From CAJQQK01 sp963696075 (GTDB taxonomy: Bacteria > Pseudomonadota > Alphaproteobacteria > Rhizobiales > Hyphomicrobiaceae), in assembly GCA_963696075.1 (NCBI GenBank), contig CAVOJD010000015.1:124001-188000 (forward strand): DNA of 64,000 bases, written 5' to 3'. The notes under the pieces were generated by a model, which searched no databases, was not told the DNA's origin, and worked only from the letters and a program-made list of their open reading frames with translations. Numbering within the stretch: the first letter of the stretch is position 1; each line of letters starts with the position of its first letter. The translations under genes were made by a program, and so were the position numbers. Shown piece by piece: positions 52,507 to 61,672 of the stretch.

Positions 52507-52770
52507 ATGAAGCTTCCTGCAGTGTTTGAGCCGTTCGTGTTTGGCGCGCTGTTGTCCGGACTGATGTCGTTCATCGTCTCGGGCATCGCGACGTGGAACG
52601 CCATCGGCTTTGTGCCGACGTTCGCCATGCAATGGCTGGAGAGCTGGCTGTTTGCGTGGTCGGCTGCGTTTCCAACGGTGCTTATCGTTGCACCGCTGGT
52701 GCGGCGGCTGACGCGGCGGGTCGTTGCATCGCCAGCAACGGCCGGCGGCCGGGAGATGGCGCCATCATGA
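52507..52770 (+). CDS. DUF2798-type two-helix membrane protein within the pnt operon
   Basis: 87-residue protein with two hydrophobic helices (VFGALLSGLMSFIVSGIATW and WLFAWSAAFPTVLIVAPLV) and a basic C-terminus (RRLTRRVV), as in DUF2798 proteins. The GLMSF...FW and P...PLV spacing fits that family. Function unknown. It starts ten bases after pntAB and its stop overlaps the next start (ATGA), so it is embedded in the transhydrogenase operon. Confidence 0.8.
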   Translation: MKLPAVFEPFVFGALLSGLMSFIVSGIATWNAIGFVPTFAMQWLESWLFAWSAAFPTVLIVAPLVRRLTRRVVASPATAGGREMAPS

Positions 52771-53324
52771 CCTCAGCGCTGATCCTGATCGATGTGCAGA
52801 AGGGCCTTGAAGATCCCTGGTTTGGTGCGCGCAACAACCCGGCCATGGAAGAAAACGGCTTGCGCCTGCTGGCCGAATGGCGGGCGCGGGGATTGCCGCG
52901 CGTGATCGTCCAGCATGCCTCGACGACGCCGGGTTCACCGCTGAGCCCGGATCAGCCGGGACACGCACTCAAAGACGGATACGAGCCGCTGCCGGGCGAG
53001 AAGCATGTCGTGAAGGGGGAGAACTCCGCGTTCATCGGCACCGATCTCGAGGCCTGGTTGAAGGATCACGGTCTCGGCCATCTCACCATCGGCGGCATTA
53101 CGACCGAGCACTGCGTTTCGACGACGGTGCGCATGGCTGCCAATCTCGGTTTCAAAGTCGATCTCGTCGCAGACGCCTGCCACGCAACCGCGAAGCGCAG
53201 AGCCGACGGCGGCGGCGACATCGACGCTGAAACCGTTCATCAAACCGAACTCGCGATCCTCGATGGTGAGTTTGCCCGCATCGTCACCACCCATGACGTC
53301 ATCCAGAATTTGCCCGCCGCCTGA
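52767..53324 (+). CDS. Isochorismatase-family cysteine hydrolase within the pnt operon
   Basis: 185-residue hydrolase. The catalytic triad is visible as Asp in LILIDVQKGLEDP, Lys in HVVKGENSAFIGT and Cys in GITTEHCVSTTVRMAANLGF. The family includes nicotinamidase and isochorismatase, so a link to NAD turnover is tempting given its place between pntAB and pntB but is not shown by sequence. It overlaps the DUF2798 gene by four bases and ends 14 bp before pntB, so it must share the transcript. Confidence 0.88.
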   Translation: MTSALILIDVQKGLEDPWFGARNNPAMEENGLRLLAEWRARGLPRVIVQHASTTPGSPLSPDQPGHALKDGYEPLPGEKHVVKGENSAFIGTDLEAWLKDHGLGHLTIGGITTEHCVSTTVRMAANLGFKVDLVADACHATAKRRADGGGDIDAETVHQTELAILDGEFARIVTTHDVIQNLPAA

Positions 53325-53338
53325 GAGGTTCTATTTCC

Positions 53339-54739
53339 ATGTCCGCCAATCTTGTCGCCATCCTCTATCTCGTTTCCGGCGTTTTGTTCATTCTCGCGCT
53401 GCGCGGTCTGTCGAGTCCGGAGACGTCGCGGCAGGGCAACTTCTACGGCATGCTCGGCATGGGTATCGCCGTGGTCACGACGTTGTTCTCGCTGGGTGAA
53501 CACTCATTCGTCACGTGGTTGCTGATCATTCTCGGTGTCGGCATCGGCGGTGGCATCGGGGCCTATATCTCGCAACGCATCCCGATGACGGCGATGCCGG
53601 AACTGGTGGCGGCGTTCCACTCGCTGGTCGGTCTTGCGGCGGTGTTCGTTGCAGCCGGTGCGCTGAATGCGCCGGAGGCTTTCGGCATCGTGCAGGACGA
53701 CGGCACGATTGCGGGGCTCAGCCTGTTCGAGATGGCGCTCGGGGCTGCGATCGGGGCGATTACGTTCTCAGGCTCGGTGATTGCGTTCGCGAAGCTCTCC
53801 GGGCGGATGTCGGGGTCGCCGATCATCCTGCCGGCGCGGCATGTCATCAACGGCGCGCTGGCGGCGCTGCTGGTGGTCCTGATCTACACGTTCTGCGTGA
53901 CGGAATCGCAGTTCGTGTTCTGGATGATCACGATCCTGGCGCTGGTGCTGGGCGTTCTGATCATCGTGCCGATCGGCGGCGCCGACATGCCGGTCGTCGT
54001 TTCGATGCTCAACTCGTACTCAGGCTGGGCGGCGGCCGGGATCGGCTTCACGCTTGGCAACATCGCGCTGATCATCACGGGCGCGCTGGTCGGCTCGTCG
54101 GGTGCGATCCTGTCGTACATCATGTGCAAGGGGATGAACCGGTCGTTCATCTCGGTGATCCTCGGCGGCTTTGGCGGCGAGAGCGCGGGGCCGGTTGATG
54201 ACGGCATCCAGCGCACGATCAAGCAGGGCGGTCCGGAAGATGCAGCCTACCTGATGAAGAACGCGCAGAAGGTGATCATCGTGCCGGGTTACGGCATGGC
54301 GGTTGCGCAGGCGCAGCACGCGCTCCGCGACATGGCTGACACGCTCAAGGAGGCGGGTGTCGAGGTCAAGTATGCGATCCACCCGGTTGCGGGCCGGATG
54401 CCGGGGCACATGAACGTGCTGCTGGCGGAGGCCAATGTGCCGTATGACGAGGTGTTCGAACTCGAGGACATCAACAACGAGTTCGCGCAGGCCGACATCG
54501 CGTACGTCATCGGCGCCAACGACGTGACCAATCCGGCCGCGGAAGAAGACCCGACGTCGCCGATCTACGGCATGCCGGTGCTGCAGGTGTGGAAGGCGGG
54601 GACGGTGATGTTCAACAAGCGCTCGCTGTCGTCGGGCTATGCCGGCATCGACAACCCGCTGTTCTACCGCGACAACACGATGATGATCCTGGGCGATGCG
54701 AAGAAGATGACCGAGGAAATCGTCAAGGCGATGGACTGA
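53339..54739 (+). CDS. pntB: NAD(P) transhydrogenase subunit beta
   Basis: 466-residue subunit with the dII membrane helices and the NADP(H)-binding dIII domain. Marks are RIPMTAMPELVAAFHSLVGL, GGADMPVVVSMLNSYSGWAA, and in dIII VIIVPGYGMAVAQAQHALRD, VKYAIHPVAGRMPGHMNVLL, YVIGANDVTNPAAEEDPTSP and KRSLSSGYAGIDNPLF. It ends the operon; a strong terminator follows 43 bp later. Confidence 0.96.
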   Translation: MSANLVAILYLVSGVLFILALRGLSSPETSRQGNFYGMLGMGIAVVTTLFSLGEHSFVTWLLIILGVGIGGGIGAYISQRIPMTAMPELVAAFHSLVGLAAVFVAAGALNAPEAFGIVQDDGTIAGLSLFEMALGAAIGAITFSGSVIAFAKLSGRMSGSPIILPARHVINGALAALLVVLIYTFCVTESQFVFWMITILALVLGVLIIVPIGGADMPVVVSMLNSYSGWAAAGIGFTLGNIALIITGALVGSSGAILSYIMCKGMNRSFISVILGGFGGESAGPVDDGIQRTIKQGGPEDAAYLMKNAQKVIIVPGYGMAVAQAQHALRDMADTLKEAGVEVKYAIHPVAGRMPGHMNVLLAEANVPYDEVFELEDINNEFAQADIAYVIGANDVTNPAAEEDPTSPIYGMPVLQVWKAGTVMFNKRSLSSGYAGIDNPLFYRDNTMMILGDAKKMTEEIVKAMD

Positions 54740-54782
54740 AGCCAGTGGCCGTGCGGTCCCGACCGTTCCATTGGTCCAATCA

Positions 54783-54816
54783 CGAAGGCCGGCGCTCGCG
54801 CCGGCCTTCGTCGTTT
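54783..54816 (+). terminator. Rho-independent terminator of the pnt operon
   Basis: CGAAGGCCGGCGC and GCGCCGGCCTTCG form a 13-pair stem around TC, followed by TCGTTTTC on the + strand. It sits 43 bp after pntB and also before the convergent cyclase-family gene. Confidence 0.88.
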
Positions 54817-54840
54817 TCGGATTTAATGCGATCCCGCGCC

Positions 54841-55926
54841 TCAGTAGGCTGCGATCGGGTTGCCGGGTGAGCCCGTGGCGCCGACCAGCTTGAGGGGCGC
54901 CCAGGTGAACAGGAACTCGTAGGCCTTGTCTTCGCCAAGCTGCTTCAGGTCGAGGTTCTCGAACAGGTAGATGCCGCGCCGCGTCGACAGGTTGGCGTGG
55001 CAGTAGGCCCAGTCCTTGACCTCTTTGAAGGGGGTGCGGTATTCGCCGGCCCCGGTGAAGTTATATGGCTCGATGCCCCAGTTGTCGGCGCCGAGCATGG
55101 CGATCTTGCGCTCGGCCAGGTAGTCGCAGACTTCCGGTGAGACGCCGGGGCCGCCGGAGTTGAAGCGCTTGTTGTCCTTCTCGGCCTGATCGGCGGTCTT
55201 CTTGAGGTTGTCGCGCCACAGGTCGTTCCAGCCGGTGCGGAAGAGGACGACGTCGCCCTTCTGGGCGTCCTCGATGCCTTGCGCCTTGAGGGCGGCGCGG
55301 AAGTCTTCCATCGTGATGGGGTAGCCGATGGGAAGGTTTTCACCCTTGAGGGCGACCATGTCGATGAGGATGCCGCGGGTGAAGAACGAGCCGACGTTTT
55401 CGGTGCCGAGCTTGGTGAGTCCGTTCGGGGTACCGATATCCTCGAGGCGGTGGCCGTTATAGAGATAGTTGCCGTCTTTGACGCCCTTATCTTTGTGACC
55501 CTCGACCCTGATCATGGGGTGGGCGAGGCTGTCGAACTGGGTTCCGACCTGGCCGATCTGGGCGGTGACGAGTTCGTCCATGAAGGTCTGGCGAAAGCCT
55601 TTGCCGCCGCCGCCGCTCCAGGCGAGATTATGGGTCGGCCCGCCACCCGATGGGATCGTGATCGAATAGATCCGACCGGGAAAAACGGGGGTGCGCAGGT
55701 GATAGGGCATCCCCAGTGTTGCGACCTTGCCGGTCTTGACCAGCTTGGCGGCGGCGAGGCGTTTCTCAGGCGTGATGTAGTTGGTCGCGCCGGCCTCATC
55801 GTCGGCGCCGAATTCGCTCGGCCACCACTTCTCGTCAACTGGGTTGTTGCCGGCAATCGCCATCGCGGCGCCGCCGATGAGAACTGCGGATAAAACCGCT
55901 GTTCCAATTACTCTGAATTGTGGCAT
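54841..55926 (-). CDS. Exported cyclase-family (kynurenine formamidase-like) protein
   Basis: 361-residue protein of the cyclase family (PF04199), a metal-dependent amidohydrolase fold used by kynurenine formamidase and polyketide cyclases. A signal peptide (VLSAVLIGGAAMAIAG) marks it as periplasmic. The metal-site region reads GQVGTQFDSLAHPMIRVEGH, where the usual HxGTHxD motif is replaced by QVGTQFD, and later GDVVLFRTGWNDLW and GADNWGIEPYN. The altered first motif makes the metal chemistry uncertain. ATG 55926 has AAGGAA upstream. Confidence 0.82.
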   Translation of the reverse strand: MPQFRVIGTAVLSAVLIGGAAMAIAGNNPVDEKWWPSEFGADDEAGATNYITPEKRLAAAKLVKTGKVATLGMPYHLRTPVFPGRIYSITIPSGGGPTHNLAWSGGGGKGFRQTFMDELVTAQIGQVGTQFDSLAHPMIRVEGHKDKGVKDGNYLYNGHRLEDIGTPNGLTKLGTENVGSFFTRGILIDMVALKGENLPIGYPITMEDFRAALKAQGIEDAQKGDVVLFRTGWNDLWRDNLKKTADQAEKDNKRFNSGGPGVSPEVCDYLAERKIAMLGADNWGIEPYNFTGAGEYRTPFKEVKDWAYCHANLSTRRGIYLFENLDLKQLGEDKAYEFLFTWAPLKLVGATGSPGNPIAAY

Positions 55927-56234
55927 CAGAAATTCCTTCCCATAGTATCGTTTGTCTTGGCCTTGTTGCGCTGACGGAAACTGACGTCAGCCGTGGCGTG
56001 GGCCCACCGCGAGTGCGGCGCTTTGACCCAGGCGAAACGATAGCAAGGCGTGGATGACTGTCCAGGGTTGCCACGAGACGCTTCATCGCGAGGGTGATGA
56101 GTGCCGCAGCACACAAGGCAGATTGATCAGGGAGCGTGGGCGGCGCATGCGCGGGTTGATGCACGCGACGGCACTGGTCGACATCAACGTTGACACGGGT
56201 TGGCCCGGATGTTTCGGGCGATGGGAGAGACGAC
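55927..56234. other. Divergent promoter region between the cyclase gene and acdS
   Basis: 308 bp with no supported gene. It should contain the promoters of the leftward cyclase gene and rightward acdS. acdS genes are often controlled by an Lrp-like AcdR; no acdR gene is adjacent and no clear operator is visible. Confidence 0.45.
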
Positions 56235-57254
56235 ATGCTCAGGCTCGATAAGTTCGAACGCTATCCGCTGACCTTCGGGCCGACGCCGATCGAGTTTCTG
56301 CCGCGGATGACGGCGGCGCTGGGCGGCGACGTCGAGATCTGGGCCAAGCGGGATGACTGCAACTCAGGGCTTGCGATGGGGGGCAACAAGCTCCGGAAGC
56401 TTGAATACATCGTGCCGGATGCGATCGCCTCCAACGCGGATACGCTGGTCTCAATCGGGGGGGTGCAGTCCAATCATACGCGGATGGTGGCGGCGACGGC
56501 GGCGAAGATCGGCATGAAGTGTGTTGTCGTGCAGGAAGCGTGGGTGCCGCACGAAGATGCCGTCTATGACCGGGTCGGCAATATCCTGATGACGCGGCTG
56601 ATGGGGGCGGACAGCCGGATCGTGGAAGACGGGTTCGATATCGGCATCCGCAAGAGCTGGGAGGATGCGATCCAGTCGGTGAAGGATGCGGGGGGCAAGC
56701 CCTACGGCATTCCGGCAGGCGCCTCGGTGCACAAATTCGGCGGGCTCGGGTACGTCGGTTTTGCCGAAGAGGTCAGGGCGCAGGAAGCGCAGATGGGGGT
56801 TACGTTCGACTACATCATCGTGTGTGTCGTGACGGGGTCGACGCAGGCGGGGATGATCGTCGGGTTTGCGGCAGACAACCGCGCGGACAAGGTAATCGGG
56901 ATCGATGCCTCGGGCACGCCGGATCAGACGCGGGCGCAGGTGCGCGAGATCGTCGACAATACGGCTGAGCTCGTCGAGCTTGGGCGGGCGGTGAGAGACG
57001 ATGAGATCGTCATCCTCGAAGACTATGCCTATCCCGCCTACGGGGTGCCGAGCGCCGAGACGAACGATGCCATCCGGTTTGCGGCCAGGACCGAGGCGAT
57101 GATCACGGACCCGGTCTATGAAGGCAAGTCGATGCAGGGGATGATGGACCTCGTGGCGAAGGGATACTTCGCGAAGGGCTCGAAGGTGCTCTATGCGCAC
57201 CTTGGCGGCGCGCCGGCGCTGAATGGCTACAGCTACACGTATCGCAACGGGTGA
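56235..57254 (+). CDS. acdS: 1-aminocyclopropane-1-carboxylate (ACC) deaminase
   Basis: 339-residue PLP enzyme that cleaves ACC, the ethylene precursor of plants, to 2-oxobutyrate and ammonia. It opens with KFERYPLTFGPTPIEFLPRM. The PLP Lys is residue 52 in GGNKLRKLEY, and the substrate Ser is in GGVQSNHTR. The residues that separate true deaminases from D-cysteine desulfhydrases are kept: Tyr in EDYAYPAYG, Tyr-Glu in DPVYEGKSM and Leu in HLGGAPALNGYS. Length equals the classical Pseudomonas enzyme plus one residue. ATG 56235 has GGGAGAG upstream. A D-cysteine desulfhydrase role is therefore unlikely. Confidence 0.94.
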   Translation: MLRLDKFERYPLTFGPTPIEFLPRMTAALGGDVEIWAKRDDCNSGLAMGGNKLRKLEYIVPDAIASNADTLVSIGGVQSNHTRMVAATAAKIGMKCVVVQEAWVPHEDAVYDRVGNILMTRLMGADSRIVEDGFDIGIRKSWEDAIQSVKDAGGKPYGIPAGASVHKFGGLGYVGFAEEVRAQEAQMGVTFDYIIVCVVTGSTQAGMIVGFAADNRADKVIGIDASGTPDQTRAQVREIVDNTAELVELGRAVRDDEIVILEDYAYPAYGVPSAETNDAIRFAARTEAMITDPVYEGKSMQGMMDLVAKGYFAKGSKVLYAHLGGAPALNGYSYTYRNG

Positions 57255-57276
57255 TCGGGCGCTGGTGTGGCGCGGC

Positions 57277-58893
57277 TTAATCGTGGAGCACCTCGATGGC
57301 GGCTTCGCGGGCCGGGGACGTGGCAGCGCGGTCGCCCGTTTGCAGACGGCTCAGGTGATGTTCGATACGCCATAGATGGTAGGAGACGCGGTGGAGCCAG
57401 CGCATGGCATCGAGGCGGGCGCCGGCGGTTTCGTCCTCCAGGCGTCCGGTTGCGCCCCACAGCAGAATGCGATTGCGATAGGTCTCGCGCTGGCGGCGGA
57501 GCAGGCGGCGCACGCGGTTGAGTTGCGCCTCGTTTTTCTCGTGGTCCGCCGAGTTTGCGGCTGTGCGGACGACTGCCTCAAGGATGGTGGCGAGGCGGTG
57601 CAGGCGATGATCGTCAGGCAGGGTGTCGATGCGTTTGGTCTGGGTCGCGCGGTAATAGAGGCGGCCGAGGTGGTCGAGGGCATGGAGGGCGGCGGTCATG
57701 CGGTGCGCGCGCGGGCTGGCGGGGTCGTCGGGTGAGAGGCGGGCGACAAAGGCGCGCGTTTCGGCGAGGGCGTCGGCTATGGCGCGAAGGCGTGCGGGGT
57801 CGTCGCTTATGGCGCCGGCATCGTCAAGGCGGCGGGCAAGTTCCAGGAACTGTTCGCGGCTGAGTTCTTCGATCGTTGCAGCAGCGGCGTCCATGGCGGC
57901 GTCCTGATCGGTGAGTAGTTCCGAGCCGAGGTGGCGGGTGAGACGGGGGCCGCGTTCGGGAACAAGTGCGATGACGAGGTTTGCGAATTGTTGCGTAAAC
58001 GGCAGGACGAGAATGACGCCGAGGGTGTTGAAGGCGGTGTGGAAGGCAACGAGGGCGATCTGGTCCTCACCCTGCGCGAGAAGGGGGTGGACGAGAAGGG
58101 CGAAGGGGGAGAGCAGGAGAAACGCCATGATGGCGGTCAGGACGTTGTAGATGACGTGCGAAAGGCCCGTGCGCCGGGTCGCGGTGGCCCCGCCAAGGGT
58201 TGCAAGCGCTGCGGTGAAGGTGGTGCCAACGTTCATGCCGATGACCATGGCGGCGGCCTGGGGGAAGGAGATTGCGCCGGCGCCGAGGGCTGCCAGGGCG
58301 GTGGCCACGCCGGCGCTCGAGCTTTGCGTGACGAGTGTGATGGCGATGCCGATCAGCAGGAGCTGAAGGCGGCCGAGCCAAGTGTCGGCGGGGAAGGTAT
58401 CCGGGGTGACGAGGCCCTGCATGGCGGACATCGCCTCCTTCATGGCGTCAAGGCCGATGAAGAGGAGGCTGAAGCCGGCAAGCGCGGTGCCGACCATCTT
58501 GAGGTGCGGACTGCCGAAGAGGCGCAGCAGGGCGCCGGCAAAGACGAGCGGCAGCGCGAGATCACCCAGGTTGAGCTTGAAGCCGACGATGGCGATCAGC
58601 CAACCGGTCAGGGTGGTGCCGACGTTGGCGCCAAAAATGATGCCGAGGGCCTGGGGGAAGGTGAGCAGGCCGGCGCTGACGAAACCTACCGTGGTGACGG
58701 TCGTGGCGCTGGAGGATTGGATGACGGCGGTTGCCGCGGCGCCGGCGAGAGCGCCGGTCAGGGGAGAACGCGTGAAGCGGGCGAGGAGGCGGCGCAGGGC
58801 GTCACCGGCGAGGCCGCGCAGGCCTTCCGTCAGCCAGATCATGCCCAACAGAAACAGGCCGACGCCGCCAAGGGCGTGGAGTGCGTTTTCCAT
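57277..58893 (-). CDS. Na+/phosphate cotransporter family protein with PhoU-like domain
   Basis: 538-residue inner-membrane protein. Two inverted repeats carry the hallmark QSSS motifs: TAVIQSSSATTVTTVGFVSA and TLVTQSSSAGVATALAALG, with GANVGTTLTGW and GMNVGTTFTAAL. The C-terminal 220 residues are helical and PhoU-like. These proteins take up phosphate with sodium or are linked to phosphate homeostasis. It is convergent with acdS and shares no operon with phoX. Confidence 0.92.
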   Translation of the reverse strand: MENALHALGGVGLFLLGMIWLTEGLRGLAGDALRRLLARFTRSPLTGALAGAAATAVIQSSSATTVTTVGFVSAGLLTFPQALGIIFGANVGTTLTGWLIAIVGFKLNLGDLALPLVFAGALLRLFGSPHLKMVGTALAGFSLLFIGLDAMKEAMSAMQGLVTPDTFPADTWLGRLQLLLIGIAITLVTQSSSAGVATALAALGAGAISFPQAAAMVIGMNVGTTFTAALATLGGATATRRTGLSHVIYNVLTAIMAFLLLSPFALLVHPLLAQGEDQIALVAFHTAFNTLGVILVLPFTQQFANLVIALVPERGPRLTRHLGSELLTDQDAAMDAAAATIEELSREQFLELARRLDDAGAISDDPARLRAIADALAETRAFVARLSPDDPASPRAHRMTAALHALDHLGRLYYRATQTKRIDTLPDDHRLHRLATILEAVVRTAANSADHEKNEAQLNRVRRLLRRQRETYRNRILLWGATGRLEDETAGARLDAMRWLHRVSYHLWRIEHHLSRLQTGDRAATSPAREAAIEVLHD

Positions 58894-58997
58894 TATGCCG
58901 GGATGCTATGCGGGATGGCGGCCGCAGACAATGTGACGTGATGTGGCGCGGTTTGCCGGGCGCAAGCGGCGGGGCTGGCGATGACGCGTTGCGCAGG

Positions 58998-59734
58998 TCA
59001 TCTGCCTTTGAAGATGGGACTCCGCTTTTCCTTGAAGGCCTGGACGCCTTCCTGGAGATCTTCGCTGGCGCTGATCTGGTCGAGGATGCGGCGGACGCCG
59101 GCGACGCCTTCGAGGGGGCCTTTCGGCATGGCCTCGTGGGAAAGGCGTTTCAGGGCCTGGACGACGAGGGGGGCGTTGGCTGCAATCGGGCGGCGAGTTC
59201 CTGGGCGGCGGCAATGTGTGGCCGGGCGGCGGTGAGACGATTGACGAAGCCGACCTCGTAGGCGCGCTGGGCGGACAGTTCGTCGCCGGCGAGGAGGAAT
59301 TCCATGGCGATCTTGTGGGGCATGCGGGCCATGAGGGACGAGATGCCGCCTGCCGTCGTGCCGATCTTGGCTTCCGGGTAGAGGAAGCGTGTCGTCTCGG
59401 AGGCGACGCACATGTCCGCCATCTGGACGAGGACGAAGCCGCCGCCGACGACCCAGCCGGAGGTTGCCGCGATGATGGGCTTGTCGAGTTCGACGCTGAG
59501 GCCCGGCACGGCGTGCCACATGTTTGCAGGCAGATCCTTCACGTCGGCGCCGACACTGAAATAGGCGTCATCGGCGGAGGCGAGGACGGCTGCGCGATCA
59601 TCGCTGTCGCGGAAGCGGAGCCAGGCGGCGCGGAGTTCGTCGCAGAGCTGGTTGTTCAAGGCGTTCTTGCCGGCGGCGCGGTCCATGGTGATGGTTGCGA
59701 CGTGGTTATTGGTTTCATAGCGGACGACAGACAT
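58998..59734 (-). pseudogene. Enoyl-CoA hydratase/isomerase family gene with one missing base
   Basis: The first frame from ATG 59734 (GAGGA upstream) gives a crotonase-fold start: VRYETNNHVATITMDRA, GKNALNNQL, then the oxyanion region YFSVGADVKDL and SGWVVGGGFVLVQMADMCVA, up to AAAQELAAR. It then stops early. The -1 frame continues with the normal end, IAANAPLVVQALKRLSHEAM to EKRSPIFKGR. The total length is one base short of a multiple of three, and one missing base between 59186 and 59187 restores the frame. Either a recent pseudogene or a sequencing error. The intact product would hydrate or isomerise acyl-CoAs in beta-oxidation. Confidence 0.82.
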
Positions 59735-59927
59735 GGGCGTTCCTCGACGGCTTTTGTGGCGGCGCGCGGGATTGGCAGGCGGCCGGTGGTAAGCGCAGAA
59801 GTGTAAGCGAGGCGGGGGCGGGCTGGAATTGGGGCAGGGCAGAGATCGCCTGGGCGATGGCGGGCGGCGTTGCCCAGGCACCGCAAGGGGCGTGGTTGCG
59901 CCGCCTCTGGCGGATGCCTTCGTGGGA

Positions 59928-61272
59928 TCATGGCGGCGGGTGGGGCGTCTTATCCTTCTCGCCGATGGGGGGCGCGGCGGGCCTGGACCGGCCGTCGGTC
60001 GCGTGCGCCAGCTTCAACCAGACAAGCGTCAACCACATGCCCATCGCAAGCACGACAAGGGCTGCCATCGACTGATTGCCGGCGCCGGGGCCGAGGAAGC
60101 GGACGGCGTAGTCGACGATGGTGTCGTAGCTCATCACGAAGACGCCGGAGAGGATGGTGCCGATGATCTTCGACGTTCGCTCGGCCTCCTTGTCTTCGCG
60201 GCGCACGAAATAGAGCATCACGATGAAGGCCCACACACCGAAGGCGCCGGAAAGGAGATAGGGGACGCGATAGAAACTGACGCCGGTGGCATCGACCATG
60301 GGTTGGTTGGGGCCATAGAGGAGTTCGGTGGAGAGCAGGTAGGCGTGGTTCATGAAGGGGAGGAAGAGCATCGCGGCGGTGCCGATGAGGACGCCGCGGT
60401 CGATGCGGTGGGCGTAAGCGGGATAGTCGGAGAGAATGCGGGCGCGGCGGGCTGCGAGCAGGATCGAGATGGCGAGAATGACGAGCAGGAAGAAGACCTT
60501 GAGGCCGAGGGTTGCCGGTTGCAGGCGGTCGAGCAGGGAGCGGTTGCCGGGGTCGGCCTCGTAGAGGGTGCGGGCTTCGGTTTCAAAGCGCTCCATGGCG
60601 CGGCAGCAGGCGGCGTCGCCGAGCAGGGCGGGGGCAATGATGCGGGGGTCGGTGGAATATCTCGCAGTGACGAAGCAGAACCGTTTGGGTTTTGCCGCGC
60701 GGTCGTCCTCGATCAGGGGATCGGGCTGACAGTTGCGTTTGAGGTCGCCGAGGCGTTCGCGCTGCTGGGAGACTTTGCGCACGTTCTCAAGGGCAATGGG
60801 GAAGGTGACGCGGCGGCAGGTGCCGTCGAGCGCCGGGAACGGCGCAGGGGGTTCCCGTTGAGGAAGCTTCACGGACGAGGTCGGGGCGGAGCTGCCAGAG
60901 GCCGGCTTCGTCGCCGGCGTTGAAGGTCCAGGTGATGGCGGCGGCGACCGTGGAGATGACGGCAAAGCCGGTGAGGAAGCGGACGCGGGCGAGGGGGATG
61001 TCGTTTTGTTCGCGTCGCGCGCGGTGGAAATACATGTCGACGAATACGCAGGCGGGCAGGAAGAAGGCCATCAGGGCGACGGTGCCGAACAGGGGAAAGA
61101 AGACGAACATGTGGCTGTGGTGGGTCATCAGGTCGAACCACAGCGCGCCTTCGAAGGCGGGGCGGCGCCAGTCGGGGCTGAATTCCCAATAAAGGACCGC
61201 GGGCATCGCCCAGAACGAGACCGCGAGGGCGGAAAAGACCAGGAAAACGAAGATCCTCGATACGATGCTCAC
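59928..61272 (-). pseudogene. Polytopic membrane protein of unknown family with one extra base
   Basis: From GTG 61272 (GGGAG six bases upstream; ATG 61302 is an alternative) the first frame encodes about three helices (VSIVSRIFVFLVFSALAVSF; MFVFFPLFGTVALMAFFLP; FAVISTVAAAITWTFNAGD) and reaches LWQLRPDLVREA. The neighbouring frame then continues PQREPPAPFPALDGTCRRV through a Cys-containing soluble loop and about five more helices (LKVFFLLVILAISILLA, LIGTAAMLFLPFMNHAYLL and others). One extra base near 60870 explains the break, and the total length is one over a multiple of three. Family not recognised. Confidence 0.7.
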
Positions 61273-61672
61273 CGTTCGCTCCCGTGGGTCGCCGACTGAC
61301 ATAGAGCCCCTTGGCGATAGCACAGGTGGGCGGTGGGTGACGTGGCGGGGCGGTGACAGGGTGGCATTCAAAACCGGGGCAAGACGCATTTGGCCGGTTC
61401 GGGTTTGGTGGCGCCTGCTTCTGAGCGGATCAACGATTTGGTGTTTCCCGGGCTTCCTGGGCTCGGAGCCGGTCACGCTATTGTCATGGCGCGATGGTGG
61501 CATTCCCCTGGCGGGGCGCGTTGACGTTTGATGGATAGGTGCCCCATCTAACGGGAACGCGTGCTTATGCAGATGGGTTGATCCAAGATAACAACGGGTA
61601 AGCGATCGCTTTTGCGCCTGGTCCTTGTGCGGGCCCGGTGGCGACGATCCGCCGGAAAATCGGAGTTCAGTG
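61273..61672. other. Divergent intergenic region
   Basis: About 400 bp between the leftward membrane-protein gene and the rightward hydrolase gene. Short frames are present but lack ribosome-binding sites and protein-like text. I see no clear regulatory site. Confidence 0.45.
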
